DNA of 6,161 nucleotides from Lactobacillus helveticus DSM 20075 = CGMCC 1.1877 (GCF_000160855.1 NZ_GG700754.1:124936-131096), one strand, 5' to 3'; positions 1 to 6,127 are shown, counted from the first letter of the stretch. The notes: generated by a model from the sequence alone, not told the origin. A program made the numbers and translations.

Positions 1-9
1 GGAGAAAAA

Positions 10-396
10 ATGAAAAAAGTAATTACTTATGGCACGTTTGACCTGCTTCACTATGGTCATGTTCGCCTGCTTAAAAGAGCTAAAGAATTAGGCGATTATT
101 TAATTGTAGGACTTTCTACTGATGAATTTAATGAATTCAAGAAGCATAAGGAAGCTTACAACACTTATCCTGAACGCAAATATATTTTGGAAGCTATTCG
201 CTACGTCGATGAAGTTATTCCCGAAAAAGATTGGGACCAAAAGATCGATGATATTAAAAAGTACGATGTCGATACTTTCGTGATGGGCAGCGATTGGGAA
301 GGCAAGTTTGACTTCTTAAAGCCTTATTGCAAGGTAGTCTATTTACCAAGAACACCAGGTATTTCCACCACAAAAATTAAAGAGGATCTTAAATAA
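10..396 (+). CDS. tagD: Glycerol-3-phosphate cytidylyltransferase TagD
   Basis: This cytoplasmic enzyme joins CTP and sn-glycerol 3-phosphate to give CDP-glycerol and pyrophosphate; CDP-glycerol is the donor for glycerol-phosphate units in wall teichoic acid. The 128-residue product is the usual length for the family (B. subtilis TagD is 129). It carries the nucleotidyltransferase signature GTFDLLHYGH at residues 8-17, with the HxGH catalytic motif at 14-17, a central VMGSDWEGKFDFL block, and the second CTP-binding signature RTPGISTTKI at 114-123. The ATG at 10 follows a GGAG ribosome binding site at 1-4. The gene is intact and stands alone on the plus strand, facing the GntR gene and separated from it by a shared hairpin. 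No other teichoic acid genes are in the window and its promoter lies outside it. The identification rests on strong recalled similarity to B. subtilis TagD. Confidence 0.96.
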   Translation: MKKVITYGTFDLLHYGHVRLLKRAKELGDYLIVGLSTDEFNEFKKHKEAYNTYPERKYILEAIRYVDEVIPEKDWDQKIDDIKKYDVDTFVMGSDWEGKFDFLKPYCKVVYLPRTPGISTTKIKEDLK

Positions 397-445
397 AAAA
401 AGCTCCAGTTCCACTCAGTTTATGAGTGAAATTGGAGTTTTTGTT
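396..445. terminator. Bidirectional terminator between tagD and the gntR gene
   Basis: A 15-bp stem (403-417 with 423-437, with two G-T wobbles and a 5-nt loop) has an A-run on the left (395-401) and a T-run on the right (438-446, interrupted by one G). It can therefore terminate tagD on the plus strand and the GntR gene, whose stop lies at 460, on the minus strand. Its place between convergent genes fits that double role. Confidence 0.88.
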
Positions 446-459
446 TTGTCTTTTAAATT

Positions 460-1161
460 CTATTTAGAAAAAGTAAATTCAAATCGTTCAGCCACATAAC
501 GAGCACGGGTATATTCAAATGGTTGACCACTTGAAAGCTCAGTTACCTGGCGTCTAGTGATTAAAGGTTCACCTTTCTTAGCCTTCAATAAACGAGCATC
601 TTGTTCATTGGCAATAGTTGCAGAAATATATTCTGTTGCTTTGCCAATTTTAAAACCGCTACGCTTTTCCAAGGTTTCATACAAATGGCTAGAAATATCT
701 TCCTTAGAAAAATCTTTAACCAAGTAATATGGCACCGTAACTACTTCATAACAAATTGGGACATCGTCTGCATAACGAATTCTTTCCATTCGCAATACGT
801 TTTCATACTGTTTAAGAGCTAAACGCTCTTTTTCAGATAAGGATGGATTACCCACTTGATAGGAAATTAACTTACTTGAAGGCACTTGACCATTAGCCTT
901 GGTAATTTCAGTAAACGACATAATTCCGGAAATTTTTTCTTGTACCTTTTGGCTGGCAACATAAGTACCACTGCCAAGTCGGCGTTCCAGAATTCCTTCT
1001 TCTTCCAATGTTTTAATTGCCTGGCGCAAAGTCATCCGTGAAACGCCAAAGCGTACTGATAGCTGACGTTCTGCTGGAATTTGATCCCCAACTTTATAAA
1101 CGTGGTTTTCAATATCGTGTTTAATCTGGTTATGGATCTTGATGTACATTGGTTCTCCCAT
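460..1161 (-). CDS. GntR/HutC-family transcriptional regulator, NagR/YvoA-like
   Basis: This is a DNA-binding repressor or activator whose effector is probably a small sugar phosphate or similar ligand. Residues 6-68 form the GntR winged helix-turn-helix (YIKIHNQIK, then IPAERQLSVRFGVSRMTLRQ at 28-47, then the wing EEEGILERRLGSGTYV ending at 68). Residues from about 80 to the C-terminus form a UTRA ligand-binding domain, with the family-like GIMSFTE near its start and FEYTRARY near its end. The pattern resembles B. subtilis YvoA/NagR, the N-acetylglucosamine regulator, but no nag genes lie nearby, so the ligand is not assigned. The start chosen is the ATG at 1161 (233 residues) because a GGGGGTG ribosome binding site lies just upstream; an in-frame TTG at 1188 would place that site inside the coding region. 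An inverted repeat over its own -10 box suggests autoregulation. Confidence 0.92.
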   Translation of the reverse strand: MGEPMYIKIHNQIKHDIENHVYKVGDQIPAERQLSVRFGVSRMTLRQAIKTLEEEGILERRLGSGTYVASQKVQEKISGIMSFTEITKANGQVPSSKLISYQVGNPSLSEKERLALKQYENVLRMERIRYADDVPICYEVVTVPYYLVKDFSKEDISSHLYETLEKRSGFKIGKATEYISATIANEQDARLLKAKKGEPLITRRQVTELSSGQPFEYTRARYVAERFEFTFSK

Positions 1162-1183
1162 AACTACACCCCCAAAGTTTAAT

Positions 1184-1219
1184 ACCAATTATCATTATAT
1201 GATAAATTGGTCTAGATTG
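1184..1219 (-). promoter_or_regulatory. Promoter and putative GntR operator of the regulator gene
   Basis: On the minus strand a perfect TATAAT -10 box lies at 1199-1194; the -35 region 17 nt upstream is poor. The -10 sits in the centre of an inverted repeat: ACCAATTATCAT at 1184-1195 against ATGATAAATTGGT at 1199-1211, with one extra base on the right arm. Both arms end in ATTGGT, and the right arm continues as ATTGGTCTAGATT, which matches the HutC-type operator consensus (GTMTAKAC) at 7 of 8 positions. A repressor bound here would block RNA polymerase directly. The promoter is well supported; the operator role is inferred. Confidence 0.68.
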
Positions 1220-1249
1220 CATTTGATACACTAAGTTAATTTTGTTTAG

Positions 1250-2365
1250 CTATTTTTTCTTAGCGGTCCAATGCATCCCTAAAATATAAACGTTGGGACG
1301 CTTGCTATATTCTACGTTCAACGTGTCATTTTGTTCAGCTAAAACATTGGTCTTCAGTTTGGCCTCGTCTTGCACTGCCAAATCGGCTTGATTGGGATGC
1401 AGTACCAGATCATGTCCATTTAGTTGAGCTTTGCCACTCAAAGCTAAGAAATATTCATAATTCATATTGCCGATAAATGTTACCCGCGTAGCCTCACAAT
1501 TACTCTTGTCTTGAAAATCCGCATGCTCCATAATGATAGAATTATTCATTGTCACCTTAGCCTCATCGACTACCATCATGCGATCAATAGTCGAATTTTG
1601 AATAATAGTATGCGTCTTTTTATCAATATAGATTCCACCATTAAATTTGCTATTAACGATGTTGCTCCAGCAATCATCACTTAGATAAAGACACGAATCA
1701 TCCTTAGCCGTAATAGTACTGTTAAGCATATTCATCCAAGTTTGACCATGCAATAAAACATAGTCGACTTCAGAATTATTGAGATCTAATTCCGCATTTG
1801 TTTTTGTAAAAGTGTTGATACTACCGCGAATATTAGAATTATTGATAATTGCGGTACCGTGACCCTCAAGAGCCAAAGCACAATAATTTTCAGATGGATA
1901 ATCAATCTGTGAATCATTCATTTCCAAACGAAAGTCCGCATTCTCATAAATAGAGACGGAACCGCCAGTTACCTTCGTTGAATAAAGCTCTAACGTCACC
2001 TTGCCGTTAATGGCAATAGCTGCCGTGTCTGTACCATATCCCTTAACGCAACAATTTCGCAAAGTAACATAGCCATCAGTTTCGATAGGCACAAAAATAC
2101 TATTATTATCGGTTGTCGTATTTACACAAAGATTTTCTAATGTGACATAACGACTATCTTCTGAAACGCTGATATTGCCATAAATAGTTGTATCCTCAGC
2201 TAGACTACCTGTTCCCTTAATTGTAATGTCTGTTAATTTTCGACCTTGAGGCAAATAATAATATCCAGGTCCCAGCATTAAAACATCATCAGCATGCAAG
2301 TCATTCAAGGCATCATGCCAACTAGTAGCGCTACTGGAACCGCCAACTCTAATTATTCTAGCCAT
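1250..2365 (-). CDS. Hypothetical parallel beta-helix (pectate-lyase-fold) protein
   Basis: I do not recognise a specific function. The 371-residue product opens with a pattern common to right-handed beta-helix proteins: SWHDALNDLHADDVLMLGPG at 15-34, which fits the cap and first coil motif (W..AL..L..DD.L.L.PG.Y). The rest is made of repeats of about 20-25 residues with short hydrophobic strands and an Asn/Ser ladder (LNNSEVD, MLNSTIT, IVNSKFN, IQNSTID, MNNSIIM). There is no signal peptide, membrane segment or sorting motif, and there are seven cysteines, which suits a cytoplasmic protein more than an exported pectinase; no catalytic set is evident. The ATG at 2365 follows AGAAAGGA at a 6-nt gap. 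A possible -10 box, TACAAT, lies at 2401-2396, without a good -35. The gene reads toward the GntR gene 88 bp downstream with no terminator between, so the two are probably co-transcribed at least in part. Confidence 0.8.
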   Translation of the reverse strand: MARIIRVGGSSSATSWHDALNDLHADDVLMLGPGYYYLPQGRKLTDITIKGTGSLAEDTTIYGNISVSEDSRYVTLENLCVNTTTDNNSIFVPIETDGYVTLRNCCVKGYGTDTAAIAINGKVTLELYSTKVTGGSVSIYENADFRLEMNDSQIDYPSENYCALALEGHGTAIINNSNIRGSINTFTKTNAELDLNNSEVDYVLLHGQTWMNMLNSTITAKDDSCLYLSDDCWSNIVNSKFNGGIYIDKKTHTIIQNSTIDRMMVVDEAKVTMNNSIIMEHADFQDKSNCEATRVTFIGNMNYEYFLALSGKAQLNGHDLVLHPNQADLAVQDEAKLKTNVLAEQNDTLNVEYSKRPNVYILGMHWTAKKK

Positions 2366-2435
2366 TGGGTATCCTTTCTGTGAAAACTAAATACTATTGT
2401 ACTTGTTTTTAAGCGTTGATGTATTGCTTTAGCGC

Positions 2436-2465
2436 AAAAAAAGAAACGCCGTTAGGACGTTTCTT
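2436..2465 (-). terminator. Terminator of the tRNA-Tyr/tRNA-Gln operon
   Basis: Plus-strand AAGAAACG (2441-2448) and CGTTTCTT (2458-2465) form an 8-bp stem around a 9-nt loop. On the minus strand the hairpin is followed by a T-run of 7 (2442-2436), giving a standard intrinsic terminator about 30 nt downstream of tRNA-Gln. Confidence 0.88.
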
Positions 2466-2493
2466 CTTCGGGTTGGGTGTTCTTTTAGAACTA

Positions 2494-2565
2494 TTGGGTT
2501 AGCTGGATTCGAACCAGCGCATGATGGTACCAAAAACCATTGCCTTACCACTTGGCTATAACCCA
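2494..2565 (-). tRNA. tRNA-Gln (anticodon TTG), copy 1
   Basis: The 72-nt gene folds as a cloverleaf: the acceptor stem is TGGGTTA with TAACCCA, the D-arm contains AGCCAAGTGGTAAGGC, and the anticodon stem ATGGT/ACCAT encloses the loop TTTTGGT with anticodon TTG. The T-arm has GCTGGTTCGAATCCAGC. The discriminator is A and CCA is not encoded. It lies 34 nt downstream of tRNA-Tyr in the same transcript and is identical to the copy at 5962-6033. Confidence 0.97.
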
Positions 2566-2599
2566 GTACCAGCTGAACTTTTTACTTGTCGTTCAACAA

Positions 2600-2681
2600 T
2601 GGAGGAGGGTGGATTCGAACCGCCGAACTCAGAGAGAGCGGTTTTACAGACCGCCGCGTTTAGCCACTTCGCTACTCCTCC
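2600..2681 (-). tRNA. tRNA-Tyr (anticodon GTA)
   Basis: The 82-nt class II tRNA has the acceptor pair GGAGGAG/CTCCTCC. Its anticodon stem GCGGT/ACCGC encloses the loop CTGTAAA with anticodon GTA, and a long variable arm (CTCTCTCTGAGTTCGG region) is followed by the T-arm with GGTTCGAATCC. The discriminator is A and CCA is not encoded. It is the first gene of a two-tRNA operon with tRNA-Gln. Confidence 0.97.
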
Positions 2682-2697
2682 GTTAGCTGACTTAATT

Positions 2698-2726
2698 ATA
2701 ATAACTAATATCGGGATAAAATGCAA
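2698..2726 (-). promoter_or_regulatory. Promoter of the tRNA-Tyr/tRNA-Gln operon
   Basis: On the minus strand TTGCAT (2726-2721) is separated by exactly 17 nt from TATTAT (2703-2698), 17 nt ahead of the tRNA-Tyr 5' end. Spacing and position suit a sigma-A promoter giving a leader of only about 10 nt. Confidence 0.75.
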
Positions 2727-2754
2727 GGGCATTTTTAATTTTTTTGCAAATAAA

Positions 2755-3305
2755 TTAATTCCTTTGACGCAAAACCACATATTGCCGCAACTTAGGATAT
2801 TCCAAGAACAATATGTATCATAAGTCCAACTAGAACTAACGTTGAGTACCCAAATGAACCAAGAACTCTTATTGGTGAACATGACAATACTAGAAATATC
2901 CCGTAAGATTTTAATGATCAGTTTTTCAGATAATTCTGTTTTGTCCATTTCTGCACCGTAAAACAATTCGACTAGAATTCCAATGATGAAGATAATAATC
3001 CAGCCAAGCAAGTAATACCAGCCTCGTTTAATTTTCACCTTAGGCAAACCTAGCTTATCCTTTTCATTACTAATCTTAACTTTAACATTACGCGTTTGAA
3101 AAAGTCCGATTGCGATGCCGACTAAAATTAAGAGCAACGTAACCAGCATAGTTAGAGGCGTAAAGTTTTGACCTATACCAAGAATCATCATAATCGCAGA
3201 ATATAACGGAATGATGATCAATGACAGTCTGGTCGCTGTTTCATACTCACCCGTAGTTTTCAAAAAAGAATAAATCAAAATAATTAAAAATATCCATAAG
3301 CCCAT
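2755..3305 (-). pseudogene. Small multi-pass membrane protein, frameshifted (possibly CcdC-like)
   Basis: The ATG at 3305 follows AGAGG at a 7-nt gap and opens a hydrophobic protein with likely membrane segments near residues 1-16, 27-44, 50-70, 97-115 and 137-160, and a basic loop around 71-95. After about residue 161 (near 2823) the original frame loses its character and runs on through the antisense of both tRNA region and spacer, which is not credible. A sensible C-terminus, ending EYPKLRQYVVLRQRN and a stop at 2755-2757, lies in another frame, reached by passing through an intermediate frame (MIHIVL, 2821-2804). Two small indels between 2835 and 2800 would restore a protein of about 183 residues. 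Topology and size recall the CcdC-like (DUF1453) family, but I am unsure. A sequencing error cannot be excluded. It lies between the surface-layer gene's terminator and the tRNA operon, with its own weak promoter at best. Confidence 0.62.
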
Positions 3306-3349
3306 AATTTTGCCTCTTATTACTTAATACATTTCTTCAATTGTACAGC

Positions 3350-3382
3350 AAAAAAGCCGGTGCATTTCTGCATCGACTTTTT
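3350..3382 (-). terminator. Terminator downstream of the surface-layer-like gene
   Basis: Minus-strand GTCGATGCA (3377-3369), loop GAAA, TGCACCGGC (3364-3356) pairs over 9 positions with one mismatch and one wobble, followed by a run of six T (3355-3350). It lies 22 nt after the restored stop codon of the surface-layer-like gene. A T-run on the plus side also exists but no plus-strand gene needs it. Confidence 0.85.
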
Positions 3383-3403
3383 CATTTATTTTAATTCTAC
3401 TTT

Positions 3404-4548
3404 TTAATAGAAGTTTACAGCCTTGATGTAACGCTTGTTGTTTCTGCAGCCTTCAATTCTGTAGTACTTCTTACCGTTCTTGAATCTGTATGAAGCACCG
3501 TAAGTAGTTACAGTTTGGCCCTTGTATACTTATCAGTACCTGGGGTACGACGGTATGATGACCAGTAAATGTAAGCATTGTGACGCAACTTACGTTGAGT
3601 ACCATTAATGTTAGTTACACGAACGTATTCGTCCTTGTTAGCTACCTTGTAGTAAGTCTTACCCTTGATAGTTACAACAGTTGGAACGATGTCAATGTTA
3701 GTGTAAGTGTCATACATGTGACCCAAGAAGTTACCATTCTTGTCGTAAGCCTTTGAAGCTACCATTACAACGTGAGATTCACCTTTTTCAGTAGCAGCTG
3801 GTTTTACAAGTGATGACGTCTTTACCCAAATGTTGCTTGAGTTAGCATCTGACTTAGACTTGGTTGAAACCTGTGAATAAGATTCTTTATTATAAGTCTT
3901 AGTTTGATCAGCAACGTAAACTTGATCACCATCCTTGAAAGTAGTTGAACCACTCAAAGGATTATTACCATAGAAGTTATAGGTTGGAATTGAACTTGCT
4001 CCATTAGCATATAAAGTTTGCTTATTATGGCTGGAAGTAATCAATACAGTATAAGTAGCGGTAGTCTTCTTACCAGTATAACCGGTAGCGGTTATTGTTA
4101 CATTATAATAACGCCCTGCTTCAGAAGTATTAACAGGATTTGACGTTGCTTCAACACTTGCAAACGTTGTATTAGCTGGACTTTGTTGAGTTGAAATAAT
4201 AATACTTTCACCATTACTATTAGTAAAATTCAAAGGATTAAAGCTAGAGTTAACGGCCACTTGGAATACTTGTCCATTTAAAGACTTATCTTTTTGTGCT
4301 TGACCATTAAAGCTCCAATTGATCTGTTGATTTTGTAAGGTATCAACAGGAGTACTTACACCTTCAGGAACAATTGGAATTTGAACTGAAACTGTTTGAT
4401 TATTAGCACTTGCACTTAAAGTAATATTGAATGAAGTATTTGGAACACTTTCAATCTCTTCGTAGCTACTTCCTTTTTTATCAACTTTATTATTCTTAGT
4501 TGGCTTGCCATCCTTGTCAACATTAATAGTTTTTACAGATACATGCCT
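3404..4548 (-). pseudogene. Surface-layer-like protein with C-terminal SLAP repeats, 5'-truncated and frameshifted
   Basis: An open frame starts right after a stop at 4551-4549 and has no ATG, signal peptide or ribosome binding site, so the 5' end is missing. It encodes a Thr/Ser/Asn-rich Ig-like region (VSVKTINVDKDGKP, later VSVQIPIVPEGVSTP and YYNVTITATGY), then two wall-binding repeats of the lactobacillar SLAP type: AYDKNGNFLGHMYD with IKGKTYYKV, then LRHNAYIYWSS. Near 3525-3528 the dinucleotide TA appears doubled (GTATAC), shifting the frame to an early stop at 3508. Removing two bases restores [19 protein letters not shown] and KKYYRIEG, ending in AVNFY at the stop 3406-3404, exactly the kind of end intact family members have. 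The fragment is about 380 residues. Intact relatives are secreted and bind teichoic acids non-covalently; here no secreted product is expected. The first GTG, at 4260, is not a credible start, since coding sequence continues about 290 nt upstream of it. Confidence 0.85.
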
Positions 4549-4685
4549 TTATATTGCATATAGTAGGTTAACTCTCTACTATTAAGCTGTAGTTACCGTA
4601 CTGTTACAAAATAAAATCAAAGCTTTACAATTTTGTGAACTTTTCCACAAAGTGTTGACTTTCACCCAAAATCAGTCTACACATT
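4549..4685 (-). other. Intergenic stretch between two broken genes
   Basis: These 137 bp hold no recognisable gene. There is a weak 6-bp hairpin (TTTGTG 4632-4637 with CACAAA 4646-4651) with no T-run, and a 6-bp inverted repeat TAGTAG/CTACTA (4561-4566, 4576-4581). No convincing terminator for the PTS-like gene and no signal-peptide coding sequence for the surface-layer fragment is present, so the latter's 5' end seems to have been deleted here. Confidence 0.5.
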
Positions 4686-5716
4686 TTACTTATCTTCAAT
4701 AACAAGATCCTCTTCACGAACAAATTGTAACTTTTGAATGAAGATATATCTCATGGCAAATCCTAACAAAATTGGCATCCCCGCAAATAACAACATAATG
4801 AATCCAATTGCAAGCGGTCCACCAGCTATCTCTTGATATGCTGCCATCGGACCAATCAATCCTGCAGAACCAAATCCTGCGGAATTAACTGTACCGCTGA
4901 TTTCAAAGATTGCACCAACTAATCCAGCAATACCCGCACACCGGCAAGAACAAGCGCGGATTTTTCAACATATTAGCCATCTGAATCTTAGGAGTTCCAA
5001 TGAAGTGAGCAATTGTCGTACCAAAGCCGTTCACCTTGCTGCTCATAATAGCCAAAGTGAATGCACATGCAGTAATACCCAAGTTGGCACTACCAGAAGC
5101 GATGCCTTCAACACCAATTGTCATGGCAATTCCTACTGAAAAAATTTGTGACACAATCAATGCTGCAAAGGCAATTCCCATGAGCATGCCCATCACGAGC
5201 GGTTGGAAGTTAGTCAAAGTGCCGATTGTTTGTCCTACAGCTCCAGTTACCATCTTTGTGTAAGGAAGCATGAATTGGCCCACGCCACCAGCAACTACTG
5301 CCACGATCAATGGCAACAAAAGCACAGTATAACTGCCCAATTTTGGTGTCAAAAACTTCACCAAGAATGCCGCAAAGAAAATAGTCAATGCAATAATTAC
5401 ATCTCCTGAACCCGACAAGATAATCTGACCATTTTTCACCTGAAATGCGCCACTTGCAATCATCGCAGCCGCTGTAATTGAACCTGACTGAATCAAGTTG
5501 AACTTAAGCAAATATGACACGCACAATCCCCGCAAATACAGCTAGCAAGCTACCCATCAACGATGTCATTGTCAAAATATTCTGTGCACCAGACCAAGAG
5601 TGTGCGATATTCTTCATCAATTCATTAACTAACGCACCAGGCACCAAGGCGATCACTACGCCAGTACTCACACCATTCAATATGTTCAAAAGGTTTTCTT
5701 TGAAATCTTTTCGCAT
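4686..5716 (-). pseudogene. PTS EIIC_2-family membrane protein, two frameshifts
   Basis: The gene reads as three overlapping pieces in successive frames. Piece 1 starts at the ATG at 5716, preceded by GAGGGAAG, and gives MRKDFKENLLNILNGVSTG onward. Piece 2 takes over near 5512-5530 (YLLKFNLIQSGSITAAAM), and piece 3 near 4936-4945 (AGIAGLVGAIFEISG), ending VREEDLVIEDK at the stop 4688-4686. Each switch equals one extra base (or two missing), and correcting both gives about 342 residues, the normal size for this family. The protein has many membrane segments, and the family-like motif HFIGTPKIQMANMLKNP lies in the C-terminal third. The family (PTS_EIIC_2) resembles the sugar-translocating IIC component of phosphotransferase systems but is usually encoded alone; no EIIA or EIIB genes are here and the substrate is unknown. 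A leader with a terminator precedes it. True decay or sequencing error both fit. Confidence 0.82.
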
Positions 5717-5742
5717 ATAACTTCCCTCAATTCCTTTTAATG

Positions 5743-5775
5743 AAAAAAGCCCCAGGGACTTACGTCTCTGGAGCT
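5743..5775 (-). terminator. Intrinsic terminator in the leader of the PTS-like gene (attenuator)
   Basis: Minus-strand AGCTCCAGAGAC (5775-5764), loop GTAA, GTCCCTGGGGCT (5759-5748) forms a 12-position stem with one mismatch and one wobble, followed by six T (5748-5743). It ends about 27 nt before the ATG at 5716, leaving no room for a promoter in between. Transcripts starting upstream must pass it to reach the gene, which is the layout of an attenuator. Confidence 0.85.
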
Positions 5776-5857
5776 TCACTTGTACTTGAAAAACTAGTCG
5801 AGAACGCAGACTCTCTCTGCAATAATATTAGATTCTCATCCTAATTTTTCCCCTGAT
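5776..5857 (-). promoter_or_regulatory. Structured 5' leader RNA, candidate riboswitch-like regulator
   Basis: Between the probable transcription start (about 5857-5854) and the terminator, the minus-strand RNA can fold into one long arm. P1 pairs 5850-5841 with 5797-5788 (10 bp, one G-U); P2 pairs GAGAA 5837-5833 with TTCTC 5804-5800; P3 pairs GCAGA 5820-5816 with TCTGC 5810-5806 around a GAGAG loop. A 12-nt bulge (5832-5821) separates P2 and P3, and a small internal loop separates P1 and P2. A single-stranded linker leads to the terminator. I do not match it to a known riboswitch class, and it lacks the T-box AGGGTGG motif. Function as a ligand- or protein-sensing leader is inferred from the terminator and structure. 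Confidence 0.55.
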
Positions 5858-5861
5858 AAAT

Positions 5862-5867
5862 ATTATA
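5862..5867 (-). promoter_or_regulatory. -10 box of the PTS-like gene's leader promoter
   Basis: A perfect TATAAT lies at 5867-5862 on the minus strand, ahead of the structured leader. The sequence 17 nt upstream (TATATT) is a poor -35, so the promoter is plausible but may be weak or need an activator. The flanking 5868-5925 is very AT-rich and holds no gene. Confidence 0.5.
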
Positions 5868-5927
5868 CTGTACTTTTTATTTTTAATATAGTTAAGATTA
5901 TTTTAAGGTTAGTTTTTATTTAGGCAC

Positions 5928-5956
5928 AAAAAAGATCAGGCTCACTACCTGATCTT
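5928..5956 (-). terminator. Terminator of tRNA-Gln copy 2
   Basis: A perfect 9-bp stem, AAGATCAGG (5932-5940) with CCTGATCTT (5948-5956), and a 7-nt loop is followed on the minus strand by a run of T (5933-5928). It lies 5 nt beyond the tRNA 3' end. Confidence 0.92.
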
Positions 5957-5961
5957 ACTTA

Positions 5962-6033
5962 TTGGGTTAGCTGGATTCGAACCAGCGCATGATGGTACCA
6001 AAAACCATTGCCTTACCACTTGGCTATAACCCA
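5962..6033 (-). tRNA. tRNA-Gln (anticodon TTG), copy 2
   Basis: This 72-nt gene is identical to the one at 2494-2565, with anticodon TTG in the loop TTTTGGT, acceptor pair TGGGTTA/TAACCCA and no encoded CCA. It is a single-gene transcript with its own promoter and terminator. Identity with copy 1 extends 2 nt past the tRNA on the 3' side (74 bp in all) and stops exactly at the 5' end. Confidence 0.97.
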
Positions 6034-6098
6034 ATCTTCAAACCTTTTTTACTTGATTGGTTCTATTTGAATGACCTCTCAATCACTCAACAGATATT

Positions 6099-6127
6099 AG
6101 TATAGGAAAACAAGGCAAAAAGGTCAA
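6099..6127 (-). promoter_or_regulatory. Promoter of tRNA-Gln copy 2
   Basis: On the minus strand TTGACC (6127-6122) and TATACT (6104-6099) are separated by exactly 17 nt, each differing from the sigma-A consensus at one position. The start would fall near 6092, giving a leader of about 60 nt before the tRNA that must be removed by processing. Confidence 0.85.

Noticed and set aside
601..822. Plus-strand open frame inside the GntR gene
   Set aside because: It is a shadow of the UTRA-domain coding region, without a ribosome binding site; the same holds for plus-strand frames at 5036-5409 and 5514-5720 inside the PTS-like gene.
1161..1188. Upstream TTG start adding nine residues to the GntR regulator
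   Set aside because: The strong GGGGGTG ribosome binding site lies inside that extension and at proper spacing to the ATG at 1161; family members begin close to the YIKI segment.
2521..2823. Plus-strand open frame across the tRNA genes
   Set aside because: It is antisense to tRNA-Gln and tRNA-Tyr, with no ribosome binding site and no protein-like composition.
4533..4559. ATG at 4559 (MQYKGMYL then stop) as the missing start of the surface-layer gene
   Set aside because: It is in another frame, has no good ribosome binding site, stops after eight codons and lacks a signal peptide.
4664..4675. Possible CcpA cre site (TGAAAGTCAACA on the minus strand)
   Set aside because: It lacks the central CG and the symmetric TTTCA half, so it does not meet the cre consensus.
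2492..6033. Prophage or integrative element using tRNA-Gln as attachment site
   Set aside because: No integrase, recombinase, phage or conjugation gene is present, and the repeat is the whole tRNA gene rather than a 3'-end fragment.
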